DNA from: Sinomonas mesophila
GTDB taxonomy: Bacteria; Actinomycetota; Actinomycetes; Actinomycetales; Micrococcaceae
Reading direction: 5' to 3'
DNA: 64,000 nucleotides
Assembly (NCBI RefSeq): GCF_001999765.1
Contig: NZ_KV908326.1
Location: forward strand, 1 to 64,000
This document shows, piece after piece, positions 47,313-58,031 of this stretch (position 1 is the stretch's first letter; each line of letters opens with the position of its first letter). The notes under the pieces are model-generated. The model ran no database searches. It was given only the letters and a program-made list of their open reading frames with translations, and had not been told where the DNA came from. A program made the position numbers and the translations under genes.

Positions 47313-47882
47313 TCAGCTGAACCGGGCGAACGGTGCGGCGTAGCGGAAGGTGCCCCGCGCGCCGTCGTGCGCGGCGAGGAGCCGGACCTGGAAGTAGTCG
47401 CCCCAGGCCGGCTCGGGCGCGGCGATCCCGTGGCGGGTCGCGGGCTCCCAGCCGTGCCGGCCGTAGTAGGCCGGGTCCCCGAGCAGCGCGATGAACCGCT
47501 CGCCGAGGGCCTCCGCCTCGGCTGCGGTGGCCTCGAGCAGCGCAGCGCCGATGCCGCGGCGCTGCCTGTCGGGGCGGACCGAGATCGGGCCGAGGCCGAG
47601 CGCCGGGACCGCCAGGCCGCCGTCGTGCGGGTCGAGCCAGCCGCGCGTCGTGATCGAGTGGCCCACGACGGCGCCGTCCTCCTCCGCGACGAGCGCGAGC
47701 TCCGGGATGTACCCGGCGTCCTCGCGGAGCCAGCCGACGAGGGCGGCCTCGCCCGGGTCCTGCGTCCCGTCGGCGGGCGGCGCGGAATGGGGCACCCCCG
47801 CGAAGGCGGCGGCCGTGAGGGCACGCACGGCGGCCGCCTCGCCAGGCGAGTCGGGCCGCTCGGGGCGGACGAGGAGGCTCAT
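47313..47882 (-). CDS. GNAT-family N-acetyltransferase
   Basis: The 189-residue protein has the GNAT fold. The acetyl-CoA pyrophosphate loop is [18 protein letters not shown] (Q/RxxGxG/A), preceded by LGLGPISV and followed by [14 protein letters not shown], a pattern of the YhbS-like group. It would acetylate a small molecule or protein amine in the cytoplasm; the substrate is unknown. It is divergent from clpB, sharing the HAIR-containing interval, though its own promoter was not resolved. Confidence 0.9.
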   Translation of the reverse strand: MSLLVRPERPDSPGEAAAVRALTAAAFAGVPHSAPPADGTQDPGEAALVGWLREDAGYIPELALVAEEDGAVVGHSITTRGWLDPHDGGLAVPALGLGPISVRPDRQRRGIGAALLEATAAEAEALGERFIALLGDPAYYGRHGWEPATRHGIAAPEPAWGDYFQVRLLAAHDGARGTFRYAAPFARFS

Positions 47883-47939
47883 GCGGCCAGTCTGCCACGG
47901 GTGCTGTCCGGACGGTGCGCTGCCTGCTTGGCGTTTGAA

Positions 47940-47960
47940 GTTGAGCGGATTACACTCAAC
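47940..47960. promoter_or_regulatory. HAIR box (HspR site) before clpB
   Basis: GTTGAGC-N7-ACTCAAC is the same pair of arms as the upstream HAIR box of dnaK, with a different spacer. It lies about 75 bases before the clpB GTG, which places clpB in the HspR regulon with dnaK. Confidence 0.82.
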
Positions 47961-48035
47961 TTAAGTGCGCTGACCCTCCTAAGGTGGGTCTTCCCGGGCC
48001 AGCGCTCTGAGGGTTGTGCAGGCGGAAGGAGCACT

Positions 48036-50696
<2,661 letters not shown>

Positions 50697-50721
50697 CCGG
50701 CGCCGGTCAGGGCGCGCGGGG

Positions 50722-51297
50722 TCAGGGCAGGAGGGATCCGGTGAGGATCTTTCCGCCCGTGCTCACGATGAAGCACTCCGTCCGGCGGTCGCCGTTCTGC
50801 CAGCCGTCCTGGGTCGGGACGACCGCACGCTGCTTGAGCGAGCTCGTATCCGCGGGCAGGTTCAGGTTGGCGGCGCCGCAGAGCCGGAGCGCATCCGCCT
50901 CGAGGGCCTCGCGGCCGGGGTATGCGCCCTCGTCCGCGGTGCCGACGGCGACGAGCTGGGCCGAGTGCGGTTCGATGCACGGCACCGTCCGGTTGTCCCC
51001 GGCGGTGGGGTCGGCGTCGGCGAGGCAATCGCCCTGTGCGTAGGGCCCGGGGGACGCCGTGGGCCCGCCGCCGGAGCCGCCCAGGCAGGCCGAGAGGCCC
51101 CACACCATGAGGGCCAGGAGCGCGAGCGCGATCACAGCGGCGAGGGGCCGATTCCGGCGCTCGGGGGCCTTCCGGCGGCGCGTCGGCCGCCGCTTCGGGA
51201 CCGCTGGGAAGGCCGAGACGGGGGAGCGCCGGGGCCGGGGCGGAATGTTCCGCGCCGGGGCCGCGTTCATCCTGTCATAGCCGTCGGGGGTGCTCAT
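50722..51297 (-). CDS. Septum-formation-domain membrane protein
   Basis: The 191-residue protein has a basic proline-rich cytoplasmic head, one membrane helix (LAAVIALALLALMVWGLSACLG) and an extracytoplasmic domain of the septum-formation type (GDCLADADP, VPCIEPHSAQLVAVG, YPGREALEADALRLCG). It has four cysteines able to form disulfides. A lipobox-like LSAC follows the helix, so it could alternatively be a lipoprotein, though the long basic head argues against that. Relatives occur across actinobacteria with unclear roles in division. The Shine-Dalgarno match is weak. Confidence 0.75.
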   Translation of the reverse strand: MSTPDGYDRMNAAPARNIPPRPRRSPVSAFPAVPKRRPTRRRKAPERRNRPLAAVIALALLALMVWGLSACLGGSGGGPTASPGPYAQGDCLADADPTAGDNRTVPCIEPHSAQLVAVGTADEGAYPGREALEADALRLCGAANLNLPADTSSLKQRAVVPTQDGWQNGDRRTECFIVSTGGKILTGSLLP

Positions 51298-51472
51298 GTG
51301 CGTCACTCGCTTTCGGATCGTCTGACCGGCCGGGAGGGCGCGCCGCACGAATACGCAGTCGGCCGCGATTACATGTAGTCTAGACCTACGACAAATTGAT
51401 CAATGACTCCGGGGCCTCGCGAGCCTGCCTTCGCGACTACCTCCGGGACGAGGCAAAAGAGGGGGTCACGCC

Positions 51473-51703
51473 ATGGGGCGCGGCCGTCAGAAGGCTAAGG
51501 CAACCAAGCAGGCCCGGGACATCAAGTACTACAGCCCGAGCACTGACTATGCGGCACTCGAGCGCGAACTGGGCGCCGGTGCCAGCCACTCATCCCACCG
51601 CTACGCGGACGACCCGGAGCCGGACTACTCCGACTACGAGGACAAGTACGCGGATCAGTTTGCCGACGAAGACGACGACGAGGATTCCCGCCGGATCGGC
51701 TGA
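51473..51703 (+). CDS. DUF3073 protein
   Basis: The 76-residue protein is the small, charged DUF3073 type found across actinobacteria. A basic N-terminus (MGRGRQKAKATKQARDIKYY) is followed by a helical YAALERELG and a strongly acidic tail (DYEDKYADQFADEDDDED). The function is unknown; the plus-to-minus charge layout suggests a nucleic-acid- or protein-binding role. An A/T-rich stretch 70-100 bases upstream (TACATGTAGTCTAGACCTAC) probably holds the promoter. Confidence 0.88.
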   Translation: MGRGRQKAKATKQARDIKYYSPSTDYAALERELGAGASHSSHRYADDPEPDYSDYEDKYADQFADEDDDEDSRRIG

Positions 51704-51779
51704 CCCTCTGGACGCGTTCGAACACCCCGCCGTTGCCGGGGCCCATGCTGCGGCCCTGCGGTCCATCGCGCGCGAGGTG

Positions 51780-52637
51780 ATGGAGACCGCCGCAGCGCAG
51801 CCACCCGCCGTCGCCCGGGAAGGGATTCTCGGCATGCTGCGCGCGGGGAACGTCCTCGTCCTCACGGGCGCCGGCGTCTCGACGGCCTCCGGCATCCCGG
51901 ACTACCGCGGACCCGAGGGCTCGTGGCGGCGGCACCGGCCCATGACGTACCAGGAATTCCGGCACGATCCTGCCGCGCGGCACCGCTACTGGGCGCGCAG
52001 CTTCGTCGGCTGGCGGCACATCGACCGCGCCGTCCCCAACCGGGCCCACCGCGCGCTCGCCGCCCTCGAGGCCGCAGGGCGCGTGGCCGGCGTCGTGACC
52101 CAGAACGTCGACGGGCTGCACGCCGCCGCGGGGACCCGCCGGCTCGTGGCCCTGCACGGTGAGCTCGACCGGGTCGTGTGCCTCGCGTGCGGCAACGTCG
52201 AGGGGCGCTCGAACCTCGACGAGCGGCTCGATCAGGCCAACCCCGGCTACCTCGAGGCCGCCGCGTTGGACCCGACCGCAGTCCGCCCCGACGGCGACGT
52301 CGATCTCTCGGGTGCGTGGGTCGAGCGCTTCCGCATGGTGGGCTGCCTCGTGTGCGGGTCGGTAGAGCTCAAGCCGGACGTGGTCTACTTCGGCGAGGGG
52401 GTACCTGCCGAACGCAAGGCGCGGGCGACGGCGATGCTCGCCGAGGCCGCCGGCCTCCTCGTGCTCGGCTCGTCGCTCGCGGTCATGAGCGGGTACCGGT
52501 TCGTCCTGGACGCCGTGCACGACGGCAAGCCCGTGGGGATCATCAACCAGGGGCCGACCCGGGGCGATGGCCGCGCCCGCTGGCGCTGGCGCGAGGACGT
52601 GGGCGAGGCCCTGGGAGATCTGGCGGCCCACCTCTAA
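51780..52637 (+). CDS. Sir2-family NAD-dependent deacylase
   Basis: The 285-residue protein has the sirtuin core: VLTGAGVSTASGIPDYRG for NAD, TQNVDGLH and HGELDRVVC with the catalytic histidine, zinc cysteines CLACGN and GCLVCGS, then VLGSSLAVMSG. It removes acyl groups from lysines using NAD. The given ATG is conservative: family-like sequence (DAFEHPAVAGAHAAALRSIA) continues upstream in frame to the DUF3073 stop without an ATG, GTG or TTG. A rare start such as CTG is possible. A split hairpin element begins five bases after its stop. Confidence 0.88.
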   Translation: METAAAQPPAVAREGILGMLRAGNVLVLTGAGVSTASGIPDYRGPEGSWRRHRPMTYQEFRHDPAARHRYWARSFVGWRHIDRAVPNRAHRALAALEAAGRVAGVVTQNVDGLHAAAGTRRLVALHGELDRVVCLACGNVEGRSNLDERLDQANPGYLEAAALDPTAVRPDGDVDLSGAWVERFRMVGCLVCGSVELKPDVVYFGEGVPAERKARATAMLAEAAGLLVLGSSLAVMSGYRFVLDAVHDGKPVGIINQGPTRGDGRARWRWREDVGEALGDLAAHL

Positions 52638-52642
52638 CCCAG

Positions 52643-52688
52643 CCGTTTCGGGTACGTATCTCGACGCCAAAACCTGATTCCGGGTACG
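52643..52688. repeat. Left half of the split long-hairpin element (copy 3)
   Basis: CCGTTTCGGGTACGTATCTC, followed by GACGC, is the outer left arm. ATTCCGGGTACG at 52677-52688 is the inner left arm. No complementary sequence follows within 1.2 kb; the partners lie at 53957-54020. Confidence 0.85.
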
Positions 52689-52811
52689 GACTGTCATATT
52701 CCGACGTCGACTGCGCAGCCTTCCGTGGACTCTCTGTGGTTTGCGCACAGGAGTGCGGTCGCCCGGGAACTCCTGCGCGCGACGCGACAGTGCTAGGGCT
52801 TCATGGCATCT

Positions 52812-53243
52812 TCACTGTTGGAAGACCGATTCAGCGGTTTGCCGCTCAACTCGTGGATCGGCGTGCCGGTGAAGGACCTTCCACCCGTCCGCTTCGCGCC
52901 GGTACACGCACGTGACACGGACCGCGAAGTCGCTCAGCTCGTCCCGTCCGCCGACCTTGCTGCGAACGCGCTCGATTTCCACGGTGTAGGCCAGATCCCC
53001 TCCGACAGACTTCGCGATCGTCTCGATGGAGGCCACTTCTCCGTCCCGGAAGTATGACCCCGCCCGGTCGAGCTGCTCGTGGACAGCTGCCCTGCCACGC
53101 GCAATTCCACCGAACGGATTCGCCCAGGTAATGTCTTCGCCCGCAGAGATGATGGCCTTGTAGCTGCTCGGGTCGCCGCGGACGATGGCGCCGAGCGCTG
53201 CCCTTGCCTGAACTAGCAGGTCGTCAAACTCGGTAGCTCCCAT
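52812..53243 (-). CDS. NTF2-like (SnoaL/DUF4440-type) protein
   Basis: The 143-residue protein has the cone-shaped NTF2 fold pattern: an N-terminal helix (FDDLLVQARAALGAIVRGDP), ITWANPFGGIARGRAAVHEQ, and the terminal strands VRVTCVYRREADGWKVLHRH. This sequence is typical of the DUF4440/SnoaL_3 group, ligand-binding or ketosteroid-isomerase-like proteins. No catalytic pair can be assigned. AAGGAG lies ten bases before the ATG, a long spacing; an alternative out-of-frame ATG is closer. It is divergent from the second NTF2-fold gene, and both lie inside the inserted cassette. Confidence 0.72.
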   Translation of the reverse strand: MGATEFDDLLVQARAALGAIVRGDPSSYKAIISAGEDITWANPFGGIARGRAAVHEQLDRAGSYFRDGEVASIETIAKSVGGDLAYTVEIERVRSKVGGRDELSDFAVRVTCVYRREADGWKVLHRHADPRVERQTAESVFQQ

Positions 53244-53448
53244 CGGGCATCGTCTCCTTCGATTTGTGTGCCCATAGTGTGGCAGCGACCGGAGCTCCTG
53301 CCCAGAGATGGTAGTGGCGGATCGGACTGGCGCCAACCGCGCCCACCGACGGTCCTTCGGGGACAGACTTGGGCCATCGCCGCTGTTGGAGGCGGCGCGG
53401 TGGTGGGACGATGGGCTCCTCGTTGGCACCAGCACAGAGGAGTTGGAC

Positions 53449-53865
53449 ATGTCTGTCGGAAGTGGATTGATGCATCGTTTCTACGCAGATGTCCTCGTAG
53501 GAGGAGACCTCGCTCTCATCGATGAACTGGTGACGGATGACTTCGTCGATCACGAGGAGCCTCTTCCCGGTCAGCCGCCCGGCAAGGAAGGTGTGCGATT
53601 CTACATCAATGCCGTCCGGTCGGCGTTTTCGGATCTCAAGATCGAGACAACAGAACCTGCCCTGACCGACGGAAATCTGGAATGCGTTCACGGCATCATC
53701 AGCGGTACGCACACGGGCGAGTTCGCGGGAATCCCGTCAACGGGCCGAAGGGTTGAATTCGCTGGAATCGACATCATCCGCGTCCAGGACGGCAAGGTAG
53801 CCGAACACTGGGGAGTCACCGATACCTTGAAGATCATGCAACAAATCGGCGCAATACCCGAATAG
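53449..53865 (+). CDS. SnoaL-like polyketide cyclase/ester cyclase family protein
   Basis: The 138-residue protein has the SnoaL pattern: MHRFYADVLVGGDLALIDEL, FVDHEEPLPGQPPGKEGVRF, HGIISGTHTGEFAGIPSTGR and IRVQDGKVAEHWGVTDTLKI. Family members cyclise polyketides by aldol chemistry; many others, found singly in soil bacteria, have no known reaction. AGAGGAG precedes the ATG by seven bases. Its G+C content is near 52% in its first 60 bases, far below the window. It may use the same ligand as its divergent NTF2-fold partner, since both are confined to the insertion. Confidence 0.83.
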   Translation: MSVGSGLMHRFYADVLVGGDLALIDELVTDDFVDHEEPLPGQPPGKEGVRFYINAVRSAFSDLKIETTEPALTDGNLECVHGIISGTHTGEFAGIPSTGRRVEFAGIDIIRVQDGKVAEHWGVTDTLKIMQQIGAIPE

Positions 53866-53956
53866 GCCTTACTGAAAAAGCGTTGGATACCGGGTGATTC
53901 TTTGTTGCCCGACGTCCTGCTCAGCGCCTGACCTGACGCACGACAGACGCAGAAGA

Positions 53957-53997
53957 GGCATTCCGGGTACGCGGCTGCATACCCGGAATGCCTTTTT
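53957..53997 (+). terminator. Rho-independent terminator inside the split element
   Basis: GGCATTCCGGGTA and TACCCGGAATGCC form a perfect 13-bp stem with a ten-base loop, followed by five T. This is the clearest intrinsic terminator in the window. It ends the SnoaL-type gene now. Before the insertion it would have served the Sir2 gene. Confidence 0.8.
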
Positions 53998-53998
53998 C

Positions 53999-54020
53999 GC
54001 GTCGAGATGAGTACCCGAAA
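53999..54020. repeat. Right outer arm of the split long-hairpin element
   Basis: GCGTCGAGATG-AGTACCCGAAA pairs with the left outer arm at 52646-52667, with two mismatches over 22 bases. It lies 14 bases before the purM stop. Confidence 0.85.
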
Positions 54021-54034
54021 CTCCCGGGGGAGGG

Positions 54035-55201
54035 TCAGGCGTAGGCGTTGACCAGGCGGACCGCGCCGCCGTCGACCCCCTTGGCGCCCTGGACGTAGTC
54101 GGGGTCGCCGGCGCCAGCCGAAGAACCAGTGGCGTCGTCCGCCGAGACCTGGCCCATGACCCACGAGGACAGGCCGCGCTCGGCGAGGCGCGCAAGGGCC
54201 GCATCCGCGGCGTCGGGCGCGACGATCGCGACCATGCCCACGCCGAGGTTGAGCGTGCGCTCGAGATCCGCCTGCGGAACGCCGCCGAGCTCGGCGACGA
54301 GCTTGAACACCGCGGGCAGCTCCCACGTCGAGCGGTCCACGGTGGCCAGGACGCCCTGCGGGAGCACCCGCGCGAGGTTGGCCGCAAGGCCGCCGCCGGT
54401 CACGTGGGAGAAGCCGCGCAGCGGCAGGTCCTGCCCGCCGACCGTGCCATTGAGCGCCCGCACGAGGTCGAGGCAGTCCGCCGCGTAGACCCGGGTCGGC
54501 TCGAGGAGCTCCTCGCCCAGGGTGCGTCCGAGCTCGGAGACCTGGCGGTCCAACTGCCAGCCGGCGTGGTTGATGACGCGGCGCACGAGCGAGTAGCCGT
54601 TCGAGTGGATGCCGGAGGATGCCATGCCGACCACGACGTCGCCCTCGCGCACGCGCTCCGGGCCGAGCAGGGCGTCCGCCTCGACGACGCCGGTCGCCGC
54701 GCCCGCGACGTCGTACTCGTGCTCCCCGAGCAGGCCGGGGTGCTCTGCCGTCTCGCCGCCCACGAGGGCGGTTCCGGCGACCGAGCAGGCCGCGGCGATG
54801 CCGCGCACGATGTCCGCGATCCGCTCGGGGACGACCTTGCCACACGCGATGTAGTCCGTCATGTACAGCGGCTCGGCGCCGACCACGACGATGTCGTCCA
54901 CGACCATGCCCACGAGGTCGAAGCCGATCGTGTCGTGCACGTCCATGGCCTGCGCGATGGCGACCTTCGTGCCCACGCCGTCGGTCGACGTCGCGAGGTA
55001 CGGCTTGCGGTAGGTGAGCAGGCGCGAGACGTCGAACAGTCCGGCGAAGCCGCCGACGCCGCCCACCACCGAGGCGGTGTGCGTCGCCCTGACGGCGTCC
55101 TTCATGAGCTCGACGGCGCGGTCCCCGGCCTCGACATCGACGCCGGCGGCTGCGTAGGTGATGCCGGCAGTGGGCTGGTCGGGGGTCGTGCTGGCGCTCA
55201 T
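54035..55201 (-). CDS. purM: Phosphoribosylformylglycinamidine cyclo-ligase
   Basis: PurM closes the imidazole ring (AIR synthetase), the fifth step of purine synthesis, using ATP. The 388-residue protein has the family landmarks YLATSTDGVGTKVAIA, GFDLVGMVVDDIVVVGAEPL, ALVGGETAEHPG and GMASSGIHSNGYSLVRRV, with GFSHVTGGGLAANL in the second half. Its N-terminal 16 residues and C-terminal acidic tail are slight extensions. The ATG overlaps the purF stop by four bases (ATGA), so the two purine genes are translated together. Confidence 0.96.
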   Translation of the reverse strand: MSASTTPDQPTAGITYAAAGVDVEAGDRAVELMKDAVRATHTASVVGGVGGFAGLFDVSRLLTYRKPYLATSTDGVGTKVAIAQAMDVHDTIGFDLVGMVVDDIVVVGAEPLYMTDYIACGKVVPERIADIVRGIAAACSVAGTALVGGETAEHPGLLGEHEYDVAGAATGVVEADALLGPERVREGDVVVGMASSGIHSNGYSLVRRVINHAGWQLDRQVSELGRTLGEELLEPTRVYAADCLDLVRALNGTVGGQDLPLRGFSHVTGGGLAANLARVLPQGVLATVDRSTWELPAVFKLVAELGGVPQADLERTLNLGVGMVAIVAPDAADAALARLAERGLSSWVMGQVSADDATGSSAGAGDPDYVQGAKGVDGGAVRLVNAYA

Positions 55202-56805
55202 ACGGTCTCTTTCCTGTCGGCCTCGGTCAGCAGGGGTTCGAATTCGGAGTCGGGCCCCGGGTCGCAGCCAGTGGCTCCGACCTTCTTGCCCGGGTCCTCG
55301 GTGTCGGCGACGGACGCCGCGGAGCCGCCATTCGGGGACGTGGCGCCGCGCTCGAGGAGGTTCTTGCCGAGCTTGTCGGCGCTCGGCAGCTCGATCGGGT
55401 ATCTGCCCGTGAAGCACGCGGTGCACAGGCGCTCGCGCGGCTGCTGGGTCGCGGCGATCATGCCGTCCTCGGAGATGTAGCCGAGCGAGTCCGCGCCGAT
55501 GGCCTGGGAGATCTCGTCGATCGTGGCCCCGTTCGCGATGAGTTCGGCGCGCGAGGCGAAGTCGATGCCGTAGAAGCACGGCCACTTCACGGGCGGCGAG
55601 GAGATCTTGACGTGGACCTCGCTCGCCCCGGCCTCGCGCAGCATCCGCACAATGGCGCGCTGCGTGTTGCCGCGCACGATCGAGTCGTCGACGACGACGA
55701 CGCGCTTGCCGCGGATCACGGACTCGAGCGCGTTGAGCTTGAGCCGGATGCCGAGCTGGCGGAGGGTCTGCGAGGGCTGGATGAAGGTCCGGCCGACGTA
55801 GGAGTTCTTGACGAACCCGTGCGCGAACGGGATGCCGGACTCCTCGGCGTAGCCGACGGCGGCCGGGGTGCCGGACTCGGGCACGGGGATGACGATGTCC
55901 GCCTCGTGGGTGTTCTCGCGCGCGAGCTGGCGGCCCATCTCGACGCGGGACTCGTAGACCGAACGGCCCGCGATGGCGGCGTCGGGGCGAGCGAGGTAGA
56001 CGTACTCGAACACACAGCCGGCCGGCGTCGGCTTGCCGAAGTTCTGCGTGCGGACGCCGTTCTCGTCGATCGCGATGAACTCGCCGGGCTCGATCTCGCG
56101 GATGAAGCTCGCGCCGACGGTCGCGAGGGCGGACTGCTCGGAGGCGACGACCCAGCCGCGCTCGAGCCGGCCGAGGCACAGCGGCCGGATGCCGAAGGTG
56201 TCGCGGGCGGCGTACAGGGTGCCCTCGTCCATGAAGACGAAGCAGAACCCGCCCCGGATCTTCGGCAGGAGCGCCATCGCGGTCTCCTCGAGGGTCATGC
56301 CCTTCTCGCCGGCCAGGAGCGCGGTCACGAGGGCCGTGTCCGAGGTGTTGCCCTGCTTCATCTCGCCCGTGAGGTGACCCCCGGTGAGGTCCTCGATCAT
56401 CGTGCGCAGTTCGGCGGTGTTCGTGAGGTTGCCGTTGTGGGCCAGGGCGACCGTGCCGTTCGCCGTGCCCCCGAGGGTGGGCTGGGCGTTGGCCCAGTGG
56501 CTCGCCCCGGTGGTCGAGTACCGGCAGTGGCCGACGGCGATGTGCCCGGTGAGCGTGTTGAGCGTGGACTCGTCGAAGACCTGGGAGACGAGGCCCATGT
56601 CCTTGTAGACGTTGATGCGAGTGCCGTCGCTCGTCGCGATGCCCGCGGACTCCTGCCCGCGGTGCTGCAGGGCGTAGAGGCCGTAGTAGGTGAGCTTGGC
56701 GACTTCTTCGCCGGGAGCCCAGACGCCGAAGACGCCGCAGGCGTCCTTGGGGCCTTTGTCGATGGGATCTAGATCAAGGGAGAGGAGTCCGTCGCCGCGT
56801 ACCAC
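55198..56805 (-). CDS. purF: Amidophosphoribosyltransferase
   Basis: PurF commits PRPP to purine synthesis by adding the glutamine amide nitrogen. The 535-residue protein is of the Bacillus type. A 22-residue propeptide precedes Cys 23 (DACGVFGVW), which becomes the N-terminal nucleophile. The glutaminase domain (CRYSTTGASHW, NGNLTN) follows, then the PRPP loop VVVVDDSIVRGNT. Cysteines such as RERLCTACFTGRYPIELP could hold the Fe-S cluster of this class. The C-terminal tail beyond about 480 is disordered. GTG is the best available start; no clear ribosome site is present. Confidence 0.95.
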   Translation of the reverse strand: MVRGDGLLSLDLDPIDKGPKDACGVFGVWAPGEEVAKLTYYGLYALQHRGQESAGIATSDGTRINVYKDMGLVSQVFDESTLNTLTGHIAVGHCRYSTTGASHWANAQPTLGGTANGTVALAHNGNLTNTAELRTMIEDLTGGHLTGEMKQGNTSDTALVTALLAGEKGMTLEETAMALLPKIRGGFCFVFMDEGTLYAARDTFGIRPLCLGRLERGWVVASEQSALATVGASFIREIEPGEFIAIDENGVRTQNFGKPTPAGCVFEYVYLARPDAAIAGRSVYESRVEMGRQLARENTHEADIVIPVPESGTPAAVGYAEESGIPFAHGFVKNSYVGRTFIQPSQTLRQLGIRLKLNALESVIRGKRVVVVDDSIVRGNTQRAIVRMLREAGASEVHVKISSPPVKWPCFYGIDFASRAELIANGATIDEISQAIGADSLGYISEDGMIAATQQPRERLCTACFTGRYPIELPSADKLGKNLLERGATSPNGGSAASVADTEDPGKKVGATGCDPGPDSEFEPLLTEADRKETV

Positions 56806-56857
56806 TGGTCAATTGTCTCATGGCGCAGGGGCCGTTCTGCCCGCGTGTCGGCGCCCG

Positions 56858-57871
56858 TCACCGCCCGAGTCCCTCCCGCCGCGGCCCGCTCGAGGCCCGG
56901 GGCATGAGCGTGGGCATGGCCTTGCGGATTTCGGGGGAGCGCCCGGGCTCGGTGATGAGGTCGATCGCGGTGCGCGCGATCTGCTCGAGGGGGACATGGA
57001 CGGAGGTCAGGGGCGTCGCGAGGCGGGCGGCGAGCGGGATGTCGTTGTAGCCCACGACGGCGAGGTCCCGGCCGATGGCGAGGCCCCTCCGCCCCGCGGC
57101 CGTCACGACGCCGAGGGCGAGGTTGTCGTTCGCGGCGAAGACCGCCGTCGGGCGCGTCCCGCCCGCGAGGAGCTCCTCGCCCGCGGCCATGCCGTAGTCC
57201 ATCCCGTAGCTTCCCGCCCGGACCCATTCCGCGGGCAGGTCGACGCCGGCCTCGGCGAGCGCGCGCCGCGCTCCGGCGAGCCGCGCGACCGCGGTCGAGG
57301 TGAACGAGGGCCCGGTGACGACGGCGATCTCGCGGTGGCCGAGGTCGAGAAGATGGCGGGCGGCGAGGTAGCCTCCGACCTCGTCGTCGCCGAGGGAGGA
57401 TGGGCTCACCCCGTCGGTGCGCAGGACGAGGACGTGGGGGACGCCCCGCTCGCGCAGGTGCTTCGGGAGACTGTCGTCGAGCCGGGCCGTCGCGAGGATC
57501 AGCCCGTCGACGTTCCGGCCCAGGAGGGTCTCCGCGGCCCGGCGTTCGTCCTCGGGGTCGTCCCCGCTCGTCGCGACCATCGCGAAGTATTCCCGCCCGG
57601 CCGCTGCGCGCTCAAGCTCCTCGAAGGTCAGGGCCATGACGGTGTCGCTCAGCCGCGGCACGAGGACCCCCAGCGTGCGGGTCTCACCGCGGCGCAGGCT
57701 CGCGGCAAAGGTGTTGCGGCGGTAGCCGAGCTCCTCGGCGACCTTGCGCACGTGCTGGGCCGTCGCTGAGCGGGCGCGGGGATTCCGGTCGTCCAGGGCG
57801 CGGCTCGCCGTCGAGAGGCTCACGCCGCTGGCAGCGGCGACGTCGCGCAGGGTCACGGGTGCCTGCTGCAT
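56858..57871 (-). CDS. LacI-family transcriptional regulator
   Basis: The 337-residue protein has an N-terminal LacI helix-turn-helix (VTLRDVAAASGVSLSTASRA, hinge region after ARSATAQHVRKVAEELGYRR) and a periplasmic-binding-like core (TRTLGVLVPRLSDTVMALTF, PTAVFAANDNLALGV). It is divergent from the DapA-type lyase gene. Two AAACGTTCCC sites in the shared interval are likely operators. The effector is probably a sugar acid or the lyase's substrate. The GTG nine bases upstream of this ATG sits closer to an AGGAGG and may be the true start. Confidence 0.9.
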   Translation of the reverse strand: MQQAPVTLRDVAAASGVSLSTASRALDDRNPRARSATAQHVRKVAEELGYRRNTFAASLRRGETRTLGVLVPRLSDTVMALTFEELERAAAGREYFAMVATSGDDPEDERRAAETLLGRNVDGLILATARLDDSLPKHLRERGVPHVLVLRTDGVSPSSLGDDEVGGYLAARHLLDLGHREIAVVTGPSFTSTAVARLAGARRALAEAGVDLPAEWVRAGSYGMDYGMAAGEELLAGGTRPTAVFAANDNLALGVVTAAGRRGLAIGRDLAVVGYNDIPLAARLATPLTSVHVPLEQIARTAIDLITEPGRSPEIRKAMPTLMPRASSGPRREGLGR

Positions 57872-57975
57872 CTCGCCCACGCCTCCTCCTCTCCGGCCGT
57901 TCCTGACCACCACTCTAGGTTCTCCCGTCAGCGGCGGGGGCCTTGACAGTGAGCTGCGCCACGCCCCATCCTTGA

Positions 57976-57997
57976 AAACGTTCCCGCAAACGTTCCC
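57976..57997. promoter_or_regulatory. Two LacI-type half-sites before the lyase gene
   Basis: AAACGTTCCC occurs twice, 12 bp apart, in the interval between the divergent LacI gene and the lyase. Each contains the AACGTT core seen in many LacI operators. It is the probable site of the adjacent repressor. Confidence 0.6.
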
Positions 57998-58031
57998 ATT
58001 CCGGAACCGACTCAACGAAGAGGAAGCTGAC

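Larger units (their letters stand above)
52677..53971. mobile_element. Low-GC two-gene cassette inserted in a hairpin element
   Basis: The direct repeat ATTCCGGGTACG (52677-52688 and 53960-53971) flanks about 1.27 kb that separates the two halves of the long-hairpin element. The interior is lower in G+C than its surroundings: 31 of 60 bases at 53461-53520 against 44 of 60 at 54301-54360. It carries two divergent NTF2-fold genes and no transposase or integrase. It may be a target-site duplication or the product of recombination between hairpin elements. The mechanism is not known. Confidence 0.55.

Noticed and set aside
51700-51730. GGACGCGTTCGAACACC as a tRNA T-arm
   Set aside because: No acceptor stem, anticodon arm or D-arm could be built around it. 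It is inside family-like Sir2 coding sequence.
52812-53450. Longer version of the cassette's minus-strand gene starting about 210 bases upstream
   Set aside because: The extra 69 residues are basic, have no similarity to the NTF2 fold, and would overlap the start region of the divergent gene. The shorter start matches the domain edge.
52688-53960. The cassette as an insertion sequence or integron
   Set aside because: No transposase, integrase, terminal inverted repeat of IS type or attC-like site was found. It is reported only as an insertion of unknown mechanism.
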